Assembly (NCBI RefSeq): GCF_024756275.1
Contig: NZ_JANUGQ010000007.1
Span: forward strand, 62,001 to 126,000
From: Streptomyces pyxinae
GTDB lineage: Bacteria; Actinomycetota; Actinomycetes; Streptomycetales; Streptomycetaceae
DNA: 64,000 nt
Reading direction: 5' to 3'
Part shown: one piece after another, positions 1-7,688 of the stretch
How positions within the stretch are numbered: the stretch's first letter is position 1
Layout: each line of letters opens with the position of its first letter
Notes under the pieces: model-generated
What the model saw: the letters and a program-made list of their open reading frames with translations, nothing else
Told to the model about the DNA's origin: nothing
Databases searched by the model: none
Program-made: the position numbers and the translations under genes

Positions 1-86
1 GCTCCGATCAATGGTGTGACCGCCTCGGTCAACAGCCGGTCCTGTCCCTGATGCTGGTGCACATGCCAGGAAGTCCAGGTCGTCAA
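1..86 (-). CDS. Partial second LanB-related enzyme of the thiopeptide cluster (SpaB_C / thiopeptide-type bacteriocin domain), 5' end only
   Basis: Only the first 28 codons are present; the gene continues beyond the left edge. The start is a TTG whose first bases overlap the stop of the upstream dehydratase in a TTGA junction, so translation is probably coupled. The readable N-terminus has the pattern W-x2-WHVHQHQGQDRLLTEAV followed by TPLIG, which resembles the beginning of SpaB_C domains, where an aromatic-rich strand precedes a D-x-LL-x-x-x-V-x-P-L helix. In thiopeptide pathways proteins of this fold either eliminate glutamate from glutamylated Ser/Thr or form the central pyridine by [4+2] cycloaddition. 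Position directly after the glutamylating subunit favours the eliminase, but a fragment this short cannot decide. Confidence 0.6.
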   Translation of the reverse strand, partial: MTTWTSWHVHQHQGQDRLLTEAVTPLIG

Positions 87-2536
87 CGTCGCGCACCCAC
101 CTGGACCGCGAACTCGGTCACGTGTCCCGATCCGGCCAGCGGGTCGGGCAGGCACTCCTCGACGATCGCGTACTCGGCCTGACGGAGCATCTTCTGAGCG
201 TCCGCGAACAGCAGCGGGCTGGTGACGTCGACGAACACCGGCTTGCGCGCTTTGCTCTGGCCCCCGCCGTGATCGGCGGAGCTCCAGGCCCGGAGGTAGA
301 ACCGGCTGCCCAGACCGTGCGAGGCGAGCCACCGGTGCCAGGCCCGCAGCGATTCGCGCGGCCCGCGCCCGCCCGGGAACTCCTCCCGGCGCAGCAGCCG
401 GCGGGTCCGCTGCAGCGCGGTGGCCCCGAGCACCACTCGCGGAGTGGCGATCGACCGCGCCGTACCGGCCAGGCCGGGTGCAGCGGGGGTGAACACCGCG
501 ATGCTCGGGTGGATCAGGTAGGCGCTGCCGAAGACCTGCTCCAACAGCCGGACGAACGGCGGCAGTGCGAGGTCGGCGGCCATGCCGAGGTGCACCAGGC
601 GCACGTCGCGACCGTCCGTGTCCCGGAGTACGGGCAGGCCGTCCGGCCCGGGCACGACGCGCACCGACGACATTGGCAGGCGCTCGCCGTCCGGCCGGCC
701 GGACGTGGTCCCGGGATACTGCAGCTCGCGTGGCGCCGTGGCCGTCCTCGTGTTGAGTGCGGAGCCCAGTGACCCGCTGATTTCGACGACGTCCTCGTCG
801 ATGGTGGGGACCAGGTCCGCGATCGCGAGGCCCGCCTGTGCGGCAAGCCGCCCCCGGCCGCGGCCGTGCCCGCCGTGCACCACGTTCACCACTCGGTGGA
901 TCCCGGCCTCCGTGGCCTGTTGCAGGTAGAAGGTGGCCGAGCGGTTCGGGTGCGCGAAAGGGAAGTCGTCGAGGAGCCGGTCCAGGTCCGCCACGGCGAG
1001 TGGGCCGTGCGCCGCCCGGTCGAGCACCTCACCGGTGAGACCGGACAGGGCACGACCGAGTTCCCGCACCATGCTGCTCGAACACGTCGCCAGGTCGGCT
1101 CCCCACGGGGGCACCGTCGGCCCGATGATGCGCCCGAGATCACCGGCCGAGTCGAGACGAGCCCGGCCGAGGCTGTCCAGGGCGACGGTCAGCGGCACGT
1201 CGAAGCCGGCACCGAACCGTTCGGCCAGGTACTCCCCGGCCGCCGCCTTCGCCGGCAGCTTGTGGTCGTACAGCGCCAGGAGCCTGCGGGCACAGTCGAG
1301 TTCGTCGAGCACCGCGTCGTCGGGACGGTCGGGCAGTTCGTAGGGCCAGTCGGCGGCGACGGACATCTCGTGCGCCTTGACGGCGGGGAGCTCGATCCCG
1401 AGCCGGCGCCCCACCCGTTCGGCGGCGGCCTCCGCGGCCGCGGAGGAGTCGTCCAGCGCGGTGTCCAGCGCGGTCAGCTCGGCGGACAGGCTCGCAGCGC
1501 CGCGCCGGTCGGCGAAGGTGGACCAGGCGGCCCAGGGCCGGGGGTGGTGGTCGGCGACGGGCAGCCGGTGCTCGATCAGCCCGGCGGCCAGGCACTTGCT
1601 CACCAAAGCTGCTCCGCCGGCCACCCGGGCGGCCAGACCCGCCTCTGCCTCGCCGGGGCGCAGGGTGCGCAGCACCGCGTCGATCGCCGGGTGCTCCGTC
1701 ACCCGGACCGTCTGCTCCCGTCGTCCGGACCGGAGGAACAGCCAGCCGCCGTCGACCCGCACCAGACTCGGGTTGACCCGTACCTCAAGCTCGGCGGGCG
1801 CCGGCAGCGCGGTGTGCAGGGCCCGGGTCAGCGCACCGATCACCGTGCCGTCCAGCTCGATCAGCAGCCGCTCCAGGGCCGCCTCGCCGCCGGCCCGGCC
1901 CCAGCGGGCCGGAATCGTCACCATCCAGGAGCTGAACGGGCTGGTCTTCGCGGCCGCGCGGGCCGCCATCCGGGCGAGCCGGAGGAGTCGCTTGCGCTGC
2001 GGTGCGCCGGTCGTCCCCACGGCCCACCGCTGTGCGATGTCGGCCAACTCCCGGCTGGTGGCCTCAAGACCGGTCCGGAATCGCCGATCGAGGCAGATGT
2101 CGCGCAGGTGACGCAGGTCGTCCGCCTCGGCCGCCGCCCACCTGGCTTCCAGTTGCACACCCAGGGAGCGCACCCGGTCCCGCGCGGCTGTCCAGGAGCC
2201 GAATGCGGCGGTCGCTCGCTCGGACATCAGCGGCACGGCCTCCCGCGCGACCCGCCGCGGCAGGTCGCCGTGGTGCACTCCTCTGCGCGCGGTGACGAGA
2301 ACGGTCCGTTCGTGTCCGGTGTGCGCGCCGATGTCCTGGAACAGGGCCGTGCCGGCCTGCTCGATGGACTCGTCCAATAACCGGAGGGCTTCGGTCTCCT
2401 CGGCCAACACCTGGTCTACGCGGCTGTGGTGAAAGCCTCTGAGCGCATCTCGGCTCAGGCCGGCCACCCGGACGAGGAGCACCTCGTCCACGGCGGCCCG
2501 CCCGGAGGAGATCGACAGATTCCGGACAGGGTTCAC
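83..2536 (-). CDS. Thiopeptide-type LanB dehydratase, large (tRNA-Glu glutamylating) subunit
   Basis: About 817 residues resembling the N-terminal lantibiotic dehydratase domain without the C-terminal elimination domain, as in split thiopeptide LanB enzymes. The family uses glutamyl-tRNA to activate Ser/Thr side chains of the precursor before elimination to dehydroamino acids. The segment KTSPFSSW near residue 197 is the KTSP-type signature of Lant_dehydr_N. I chose the GTG start because a GGGGG run sits nine bases upstream; a TTG nine bases earlier (2545) is possible but has no spaced ribosome site. A TTA leucine codon lies at 2378-2380, rare in Streptomyces and typical of bldA-dependent genes. 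The stop overlaps the next gene. Family assignment is firm; the exact step is inferred from thiopeptide precedent. Confidence 0.88.
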   Translation of the reverse strand: MNPVRNLSISSGRAAVDEVLLVRVAGLSRDALRGFHHSRVDQVLAEETEALRLLDESIEQAGTALFQDIGAHTGHERTVLVTARRGVHHGDLPRRVAREAVPLMSERATAAFGSWTAARDRVRSLGVQLEARWAAAEADDLRHLRDICLDRRFRTGLEATSRELADIAQRWAVGTTGAPQRKRLLRLARMAARAAAKTSPFSSWMVTIPARWGRAGGEAALERLLIELDGTVIGALTRALHTALPAPAELEVRVNPSLVRVDGGWLFLRSGRREQTVRVTEHPAIDAVLRTLRPGEAEAGLAARVAGGAALVSKCLAAGLIEHRLPVADHHPRPWAAWSTFADRRGAASLSAELTALDTALDDSSAAAEAAAERVGRRLGIELPAVKAHEMSVAADWPYELPDRPDDAVLDELDCARRLLALYDHKLPAKAAAGEYLAERFGAGFDVPLTVALDSLGRARLDSAGDLGRIIGPTVPPWGADLATCSSSMVRELGRALSGLTGEVLDRAAHGPLAVADLDRLLDDFPFAHPNRSATFYLQQATEAGIHRVVNVVHGGHGRGRGRLAAQAGLAIADLVPTIDEDVVEISGSLGSALNTRTATAPRELQYPGTTSGRPDGERLPMSSVRVVPGPDGLPVLRDTDGRDVRLVHLGMAADLALPPFVRLLEQVFGSAYLIHPSIAVFTPAAPGLAGTARSIATPRVVLGATALQRTRRLLRREEFPGGRGPRESLRAWHRWLASHGLGSRFYLRAWSSADHGGGQSKARKPVFVDVTSPLLFADAQKMLRQAEYAIVEECLPDPLAGSGHVTEFAVQVGARR

Positions 2537-2795
2537 CTGTGACAACCCCCGTGGTTCGCCTGCTGATCAGGCATTTCGGAACATGTTTGACCGGACGGCG
2601 TGAAGACGCAGCCGGAGAAATTCGGGGCGGCTTTCAGCGCGCCACCGAAAAAAGAAAATCCGTCGATTCAGGAGATCGGTGTCCACCAGGCTCTCAGCCT
2701 CACCGGCCGCGAGCTCCGACACTTCTCCCGATAGATTTCGTGCGACAGCATTCCGCACCCACCCCCGTGAGCGGCATGTGATTGAACATCAAATT

Positions 2796-2877
2796 ATCAA
2801 TCCGATGGCCGAGTTCAACCTTAGTGGCCGCTCATCCGCAGCGCAAGGTCGAACGCAATCCATCAATCTGATGGCTG
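2796..2877. repeat. Direct repeat pair ATCAATCYGATGGCYG in the precursor-dehydratase gap
   Basis: Two 16-base copies, at 2796-2811 and 2862-2877, differ only by two C/T changes and start 66 bases apart. They lie in the roughly 460-base gap between the precursor and the dehydratase, a stretch visibly richer in A/T than the surrounding DNA. They could be binding sites for a regulator driving the dehydratase transcript. No protein is known to bind them; this is inference from position and conservation of the two copies. Confidence 0.45.
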
Positions 2878-2900
2878 GAACCGGTCGTGCGAGAGCACTC

Positions 2901-2940
2901 CACAGTCCCGCGGCACACCCTGGGGCACCGCGGGACTGTG
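2901..2940 (-). terminator. Strong hairpin directly after the thiopeptide precursor gene
   Basis: A perfect 13-base-pair stem (CACAGTCCCGCGG with its complement) closes a 14-base loop, 58 bases past the precursor stop. There is no clear U-run. In peptide natural-product operons such hairpins partly terminate transcription or protect the short precursor mRNA, giving more precursor than enzyme. That role here is inferred. Confidence 0.7.
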
Positions 2941-2998
2941 CTCATTCAGTTGTCGGGAGGATTTGCCGGAGCGCCTCCGCCCTGGAGCCGGCCAGGGG

Positions 2999-3169
2999 TC
3001 AGTTGGAGCTGCAGGAGCAGCAGATGTAGCAGAAGCAGTTGGTCGACGAACCGACCTCCGGCATACCGTGGTCGGCGGTCAGCGCGGTCACCGCGCCACC
3101 CTGCTCGACGACCTCGAACACGTCGATGGAAAGGTCGTTGACGTCGACGAAGTAGTCCTCGTTGTTCAT
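2999..3169 (-). CDS. getA: Thiopeptide (thiazolyl peptide) precursor, GE37468-type core
   Basis: A 56-residue peptide. Residues 1-41 form an acidic leader containing VNDLSIDVFEVVEQGGAV and ending in MPEVGS; residues 42-56 form the core STNCFCYICCSCSSN, with five Cys that can become thiazoles and Ser residues that can be dehydrated. The core equals, as I remember it, that of GE37468, a 29-membered-ring thiazolyl peptide that inhibits EF-Tu. The leader is of the thiopeptide class, rich in Asp/Glu/Leu/Val. The ATG has a good ribosome site (GGAAGG, about eight bases upstream). A hairpin and the LanB-type dehydratase follow immediately, supporting the role. The last leader residue is Ser, so leader cleavage between two serines is an inference from the known core. 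Confidence 0.93.
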   Translation of the reverse strand: MNNEDYFVDVNDLSIDVFEVVEQGGAVTALTADHGMPEVGSSTNCFCYICCSCSSN

Positions 3170-3218
3170 GGCGACTTCCTTCCGCTGATGATGAATACGG
3201 GATCGCTCCGCGTGAACC

Positions 3219-3239
3219 CGAATTCGTGCCTGGAATTCG
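3219..3239. promoter_or_regulatory. Inverted repeat CGAATTC-N7-GAATTCG upstream of the precursor
   Basis: A perfect 7-base inverted repeat with a 7-base spacer lies 50-70 bases before the precursor start codon, inside the 195-base gap after the HEAT-repeat gene. Spacing and symmetry resemble a dimeric repressor or activator site. The PadR protein of the cluster or an off-window regulator could bind it; nothing in the sequence decides which. Confidence 0.4.
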
Positions 3240-3364
3240 AGGAGCGGCCTTCATCATGGCGGGCTCCGGGGGCAAGGTCACGCTTTCAAAACCGATGACC
3301 AGAAATCACGGCGGGTCACGGGACCGCGGCCGGGAGGGCGTCGCGGCTGTCGCGGTGCTCCCGC

Positions 3365-4177
3365 TCAGCCGGCCGAACGGGCTCGGACGGAGGCGCGCCG
3401 CGGCTTGCGTGCGGCCAGCCGCTCGGCGGCCCCCCTGACCTGAGGGTCCCCAGCCTCGCGCGCGGCCTCGATCTGCCGCCGGGCCGCAGTTCCGCGCAGC
3501 TCACCGAGGGCCATCAGCGCAGCCATGGCCACCCGCGACTCGGAGTCCGCGACCGCCGCGCCCAAGGCATCCGCCGCACCCTCCGCGTCTGGGTGCCCGA
3601 TGTAGCACAGGATGTCCGCCGCGTGCTGCCGCACCGCGTGGTCGTCCGCCCCGAGCGCCGCGATCAGGGACGGCACCGCGGCGGATCCGAACGCGGCCAC
3701 GTCGTCGGTCAGGGCATTTCGCTCCTCGATGTCCTGCTCGCCCAGCAGGGCGAGCAGATGCGGTACCGCCCGGGGCTCCTTGATGCGGCCCAGCGCCCAC
3801 CGGGCCTTGCGGGCCACCGCTCCGTCCGGGTCCGTGACATAGGGCAGTACAACGTCCACCGTCTCCGGGTTGGCGAACTTGCTGACCGTGTGCAGGGCCT
3901 GGACCCGTACCTCCCGTGGCCGGTCCGCCCCGACCGCGGAGAGCACCGCCGGCCGGGTGGCCTCCTCCAGCCGGGTGACCGCCCAGGTCATGGTCTCCCG
4001 TACGAAGAAGTCCTGTTCCGCCCACAGAGCGTCGACGAGCGCACCGGCGCATCCCGTCTCGGCCTGCGACCCGATGGCGAGGGCCGCGGTGTTACGGACG
4101 CTGCGGTCCGGGTCCGACAGCTTTTCGAGCAGCTCGGCGGCGGACATCGTGCCGTTTTGAGGTGGTGAAGTCGGCAT
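3365..4177 (-). CDS. HEAT-repeat (PBS lyase HEAT-like) protein
   Basis: A 270-residue helical-repeat protein. At least five HEAT-like units can be followed, for example SDPDRSVRNTAALAIG (residues 16-31), RPREVRVQALHTVSKF, DPDGAVARKARWALGRI, DDHAVRQHAADILCYIG and DSESRVAMAALMALGEL. There is no catalytic motif, signal peptide or membrane segment. Such scaffolds bind proteins or peptides. It sits 57 bases after the exporter permease and just upstream of the precursor on the same strand, so it is probably part of the thiopeptide unit. It may chaperone the precursor, assist modification or contribute to self-protection, but I know of no thiopeptide precedent and do not assign a function. The basic C-terminus (ARKPRRASVRARSAG) is distinctive. 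Confidence 0.85.
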   Translation of the reverse strand: MPTSPPQNGTMSAAELLEKLSDPDRSVRNTAALAIGSQAETGCAGALVDALWAEQDFFVRETMTWAVTRLEEATRPAVLSAVGADRPREVRVQALHTVSKFANPETVDVVLPYVTDPDGAVARKARWALGRIKEPRAVPHLLALLGEQDIEERNALTDDVAAFGSAAVPSLIAALGADDHAVRQHAADILCYIGHPDAEGAADALGAAVADSESRVAMAALMALGELRGTAARRQIEAAREAGDPQVRGAAERLAARKPRRASVRARSAG

Positions 4178-4234
4178 ACCAAGTATTCCTATTCTGGTGA
4201 TCGCTGCATTTCTGGTGAACTCGGCCGGCCGTCG

Positions 4235-4984
4235 CTAACCGGCGATCTTCCTCATGGAGCGGACCGACCAATTCAGTGTCAGGACGGCCAGTACCGCGAT
4301 CAGCGCGAAGGCCACCGGAACGGAAGGGTCTGAGAAGTCCCCACTGAACAACGCGCGACCGGCCTGGACGGTGTAGTAGAGCGGATTGGCCTTCGCGACC
4401 ACCTGCATCCAGTGCGGGGCGAGCGACATCGGGAGCAGGATTCCAGTCAGCAGGATCAGCGGAAGCGAGAAGAACTGGAGGATCTGCGACATGGAGGTCT
4501 CCTGGCGGACCGCAAGGGCGAGTCCGTACGAGACACCGGAGGCGAACACTCCGGTGACCGCCATGAGGAACAGCATGAGTGCCAGGCCGCCCGGGTCGGG
4601 ACGCATCCCCATGGCCACCGCGACCAGCACCACCAAAAGTGCCTGGACGACCAGGATGACGACATCTCGGAGAACCCGGCCGAGCACGATGGCCGACCGG
4701 TTCGCCGCACTGGCCGCGAGCCGCTCCAGAACCCCCGAGCGGATCTCGGCGATCATCCCGAATCCCACGAAGAGGGACCCGAACAGGGCGACCATGACCA
4801 TCACGCCGGGCGTGAACTGCAGGAGTGCGTGTGACGGGGAATCACCGACCGTGGTGTTGGCCAGCAGTGGCTCGAAGAGCAGCAGGTAGAGGACGGGCTG
4901 CAGGATGCCGAAGAGTGGCCACACCGGGTTGCGAGCCGACTTTCCCAGTTCATAGCCGAGGAACATCAGTGTGTGCTTTAACAC
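4235..4984 (-). CDS. ABC-2 type exporter permease (DrrB-like)
   Basis: A 249-residue membrane protein with about six hydrophobic segments (roughly residues 21-39, 58-78, 107-127, 134-156, 166-187 and 222-240), the ABC-2 permease layout. It pairs with the ATPase encoded just upstream to form a drug-type exporter, probably for the mature thiopeptide and producer self-resistance. I start at a GTG preceded by AGGAAG; the second codon is then TTA, so translation would need the bldA tRNA from its first steps. A later in-frame ATG (codon 7) has no ribosome site. Substrate is inferred from context only. Confidence 0.87.
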   Translation of the reverse strand: MLKHTLMFLGYELGKSARNPVWPLFGILQPVLYLLLFEPLLANTTVGDSPSHALLQFTPGVMVMVALFGSLFVGFGMIAEIRSGVLERLAASAANRSAIVLGRVLRDVVILVVQALLVVLVAVAMGMRPDPGGLALMLFLMAVTGVFASGVSYGLALAVRQETSMSQILQFFSLPLILLTGILLPMSLAPHWMQVVAKANPLYYTVQAGRALFSGDFSDPSVPVAFALIAVLAVLTLNWSVRSMRKIAG

Positions 4985-5038
4985 GGTACTTCCTGACTGG
5001 AAGGCTGTGGTGGGAGTTCCGCGGGGTCGGCTGTATGG

Positions 5039-6013
5039 TCAGCCGGCGTCTCGAAGTGAGCGGCCTGTCTTGCGGAGGAAGACATCATCGAGGGTGGCCC
5101 GGTTCAGCGAGATCGCCCCGACGGCCACCTCGTGGTCGCCGAACGCTCGCAGCAGGAGCGGGAGGGCCCGCTCCCCGTCGTCGAGGTAGATCCGCAGCAG
5201 CGAACCGTCGATCCGCGTCTCGCGTACATACGGCAGCGTGGCGACGATCCTGCTGACCTTGTCGTCGGCGGTGAGCTCCTCCGTGAAGCCGAGGGTCACG
5301 ACGTCGTCCGCCGTCGCGCGGGTCAACGCCGTGGGAGTGCCCTCGACGACGACCTCACCGTGATCGACGATCATGAGACGGTCGCACAGCGTCTCGGCTT
5401 CGTCGAGGTAGTGCGTGCTGAGCAACACGCTCGCGCCCGCGTCCCGGAGTGTCCGGATCTGGTCCCACAGGTTGGCCCTGTTCTGCGGGTCAAGTCCGGT
5501 GGTGGGCTCATCGAGGAAGACCAGGGAGGGTCGGTGGACCAGTCCGATCGCCAGAGCCACCCGTCGCTTCTGGCCGCCGGACAGAGTCCGCACCGGGCGG
5601 TCCGCCATCGCAGTCAGGTCGAACGCTTCCAGCATCTCCCCGGTGCGCGCCGCCGCTTCGGCCGTGGGCAGCCCGTTGAGCCGGGCCGCGAGCATGATGT
5701 TGGCCCTCGCCCCGTTGTTCTCGTCCACACCGCCCGCCTGGCTGACGTAGCCGATGTGCGGCCGAACCTTCTCAGGGGCCGAGAAAAGGTCCTGACCGGC
5801 GACCTTGCCGGAACCGCCATCGGGCCGCACCAGCGTGGCCAGCATGCGAATCGTCGTGGTCTTCCCGGCACCGTTCGGTCCGAGGACTCCGAAGATCTCA
5901 CCCCGCGCGACTGTGATGTCGAGACCTTTCACGGCTTCGACCACCATCGGCGGCTGCTGTGGACGCGCCCGTGTGCGGAACGTCTTCCTCAGACCTTGCA
6001 CCTCAACGATCAA
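5039..6013 (-). CDS. ABC exporter ATP-binding protein (DrrA-like)
   Basis: A 324-residue ATPase of the daunorubicin-resistance type. Visible motifs are Walker A GPNGAGKT (45-52), the Q-loop near SQAGG (91), the signature LSGGQ (144-148) and Walker B LVFLDEP (164-170), followed by a roughly 90-residue C-terminal domain usual for DrrA proteins. The TTG start at MIVEVQGLRKTF is chosen because homology begins there and AAGGGACAGGA precedes it; a longer reading frame upstream has no family support. It lies 50 bases after the PadR gene and 54 bases before the permease. It should energise export of the thiopeptide. Confidence 0.9.
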   Translation of the reverse strand: MIVEVQGLRKTFRTRARPQQPPMVVEAVKGLDITVARGEIFGVLGPNGAGKTTTIRMLATLVRPDGGSGKVAGQDLFSAPEKVRPHIGYVSQAGGVDENNGARANIMLAARLNGLPTAEAAARTGEMLEAFDLTAMADRPVRTLSGGQKRRVALAIGLVHRPSLVFLDEPTTGLDPQNRANLWDQIRTLRDAGASVLLSTHYLDEAETLCDRLMIVDHGEVVVEGTPTALTRATADDVVTLGFTEELTADDKVSRIVATLPYVRETRIDGSLLRIYLDDGERALPLLLRAFGDHEVAVGAISLNRATLDDVFLRKTGRSLRDAG

Positions 6014-6063
6014 CGTCCTGTCCCTTCCTGCGTGAGGTCGGCCGAACGCGAGGGTGGCCCCGG

Positions 6064-6594
6064 CTAGGGAACCTCGCCCCGCTCCACTCGGCCCGCCACG
6101 TCTTCCAGCCACTCGAACTGCGCACGGAACTCGGCCGAGGTGAGGCGCAGTGCCTCGTCGACATGACGGGGCGCACCCTTCCGGTGATCGGTGGCCAGCG
6201 CCCGCTCAGCCATGGCGAAGCCCGCCTGCAGAATCTCCCGGCGTTCCCGGATCGCGGCCAGCAGCTCCGCCTTGGGAAGCTGGTCCATGAAGGTGATCGC
6301 GACCAGGAACGGATCCACGATCGGCATGATCTGCCGCCAGTAGCCGTCGAGTTGCCCCCGGAACTCGGCCTGCCCCTCGTCCGTGATCGCGTAGACGGTC
6401 TTGCCGCCCTTGCCGCCTTCCACTACCTCGACCAGTCCCTCCTGGGACAGCTTCGTCAGAGCGTGGTAAATCGAACCGAAGGCGACATTGGCCCAGTGCT
6501 CGACGCCCCAGAGCTGGAGCTTCTTGCGGACCTCATAGCCGTGGTGCGGCCCAGCGAGCAGTGCGCCGAGGATCAGCACTCTCGTCGATGACAT
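6064..6594 (-). CDS. PadR-family transcriptional regulator
   Basis: A 176-residue PadR protein: an N-terminal winged helix (STRVLILGALLAGPHHGYEV, then GSIYHALTKLSQEGLVEVVE, residues 3-60) and a C-terminal helical Vir_act_alpha_C-like dimerisation region. It is the first gene of the run leading through the exporter to the precursor. PadR repressors commonly control adjacent exporters and respond to the exported drug. A TTG 18 bases upstream could extend the protein but would place the palindromic operator in coding sequence; the ATG is preferred, though its GGAG is only two bases away and the transcript may be nearly leaderless. Confidence 0.88.
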   Translation of the reverse strand: MSSTRVLILGALLAGPHHGYEVRKKLQLWGVEHWANVAFGSIYHALTKLSQEGLVEVVEGGKGGKTVYAITDEGQAEFRGQLDGYWRQIMPIVDPFLVAITFMDQLPKAELLAAIRERREILQAGFAMAERALATDHRKGAPRHVDEALRLTSAEFRAQFEWLEDVAGRVERGEVP

Positions 6595-6602
6595 GCTCCA
6601 AT

Positions 6603-6612
6603 TTGTATACAA
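6603..6612. promoter_or_regulatory. Palindrome TTGTATACAA, probable PadR autoregulatory operator
   Basis: A perfect 10-base palindrome, strikingly A/T-rich for this genome, lies nine bases upstream of the padR start codon. PadR family members typically bind palindromes of the ATGT-N8-ACAT class overlapping their own promoter, so this is a plausible operator controlling padR and the downstream exporter. Binding is inferred. Confidence 0.6.
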
Positions 6613-6738
6613 GTTTGAGTAGCGCCGTCAAGCGCGGGTGAAGGCGCGGAGCTCAACGTGGCCTTGAGGGGGGTCCGCCAGGCAGCACCGCAGTCATGGC
6701 CCGCGGGATCAATCGACAGCACGGGAAGCCATCGCGGT

Positions 6739-6939
6739 TCAAGCCTCCGGCGTGGATGAGTCGTCCGGGACCCAGCCTTCGACGTAGCCGGTCATCAGGG
6801 CGCCGAGTTCCCGCGGGAACAGGTCGGCGACGACGTCCGTGATGGGCCACCACCGCGCGGGAGGCGGGAAGACTTCCGCCCCCTCCGGGCGGGCCAGTTC
6901 GATGATGATCAACCTGTCGACACGCAGTGGCCACCACAC
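6739..6939 (-). pseudogene. Possible gene remnant upstream of the thiopeptide cluster
   Basis: A 66-codon stretch has coding-like composition, including RLIIIELARPEGAEVF and LFPRELGALMTGYVEGW, but no ribosome site, no family I recognise and no coherent extension upstream. It sits in a region of interrupted frames between padR and the decayed transposase, so I read it as the tail of a broken gene rather than a working protein. Confidence 0.3.
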
Positions 6940-7164
6940 CGACCGCCCGCCGGCGCTCCAGGAGGATCGTCCTGCTGTCGTGCACAGTCAAGACGATCAG
7001 CAGCGTGCGACGCATGTCCCGGACGGCCGGCCTCACGAGTGTCATCTCGGGTGTTCCCATCAGGTGGTGGGAAAAGACCCCTCCATCAGGGCGTTCCCGA
7101 ACTGGATGCCGAGGTGGCCCAGGGCGGCTCCTCCGTCTCCAGTTCACTGAACCCCACGGCTGGT

Positions 7165-7545
7165 CGCTCCGAGCGGCACACGGACGTGGTGACGCTGGTG
7201 CGAAGCCGGGAATTCTCGGTACTGGACCAGGCGGCGCGAGCTTCCGTACCGGGACCGCCCCAGCCCGCGGGCGCCGCCGCGCTGGTGGCCTCTCCGCATC
7301 ATCGAGGTCCTGATCGGGCTGCACCTGGAGCGCCTCCAAGTACGCGGCCGCCCGGGTTCGATCCAGTGCGACGCACGCTGGGCGAGCGGGAGGAGGCGAA
7401 GTCCGAGGAGCTGCGGCGGGCGGGGGTGCGAGGAGCGTCCGCCCGGACGATGCGGCGCAGGCGGCAGAGGTACGAGACAGACGGGCGGGGCGGACTGGCA
7501 GATGGTCGGGCGGGGCGTCGTGAGGAGTCCCTCGGGCACCATTCC
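7165..7545 (+). pseudogene. Degraded transposase/integrase N-terminus (Mu/rve-type HTH)
   Basis: One frame reads DVVTLVRSREFSVLDQA, then shifts frame (RIIEVLIGL), then returns to GFDPVRRTLGEREEAK, SEELRRAG and RTMRRRRQRYETDG followed by LADGRAGRR. This matches the N-terminal DNA-binding part of Streptomyces transposases with a Mu-type helix-turn-helix, where a TLAEREXAK helix is followed by an RTXRRXXXRY recognition helix and a GL-x-DGRA segment. The rve catalytic domain is absent. The frame breaks and truncation make it a dead remnant. It lies between the thiopeptide cluster and the tRNA-Leu, as expected at an island border. Confidence 0.5.
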
Positions 7546-7688
7546 ACATGCGTCCTGACCTAGGGAAACGCCCGCCGAACGGCGGTATTTCGGCGGGCGC
7601 TTCCCCGGTTCTTTCCTGCTTTTCCTGCAGCTTCGGGGCACTGCTGGCCATGCGTTGGTCACGTGACCATCCCGCCTCGCCTGCCTGT

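Noticed and set aside
866..2380. A 504-codon plus-strand frame opposite the LanB dehydratase
   Set aside because: The minus-strand frame carries the KTSP signature and a coupled downstream gene; this one is Gly/Arg/Pro-rich noise.
1..6612. A resistant EF-Tu or rRNA methyltransferase self-immunity gene in the thiopeptide part
   Set aside because: No such gene is present here; only an exporter and a HEAT protein are candidates. It may lie off-window.
6653..7651. A 332-codon minus-strand frame between padR and the hypothetical gene
   Set aside because: Pro/Arg-rich, no ribosome site, and crosses the opposite-strand transposase remnant.
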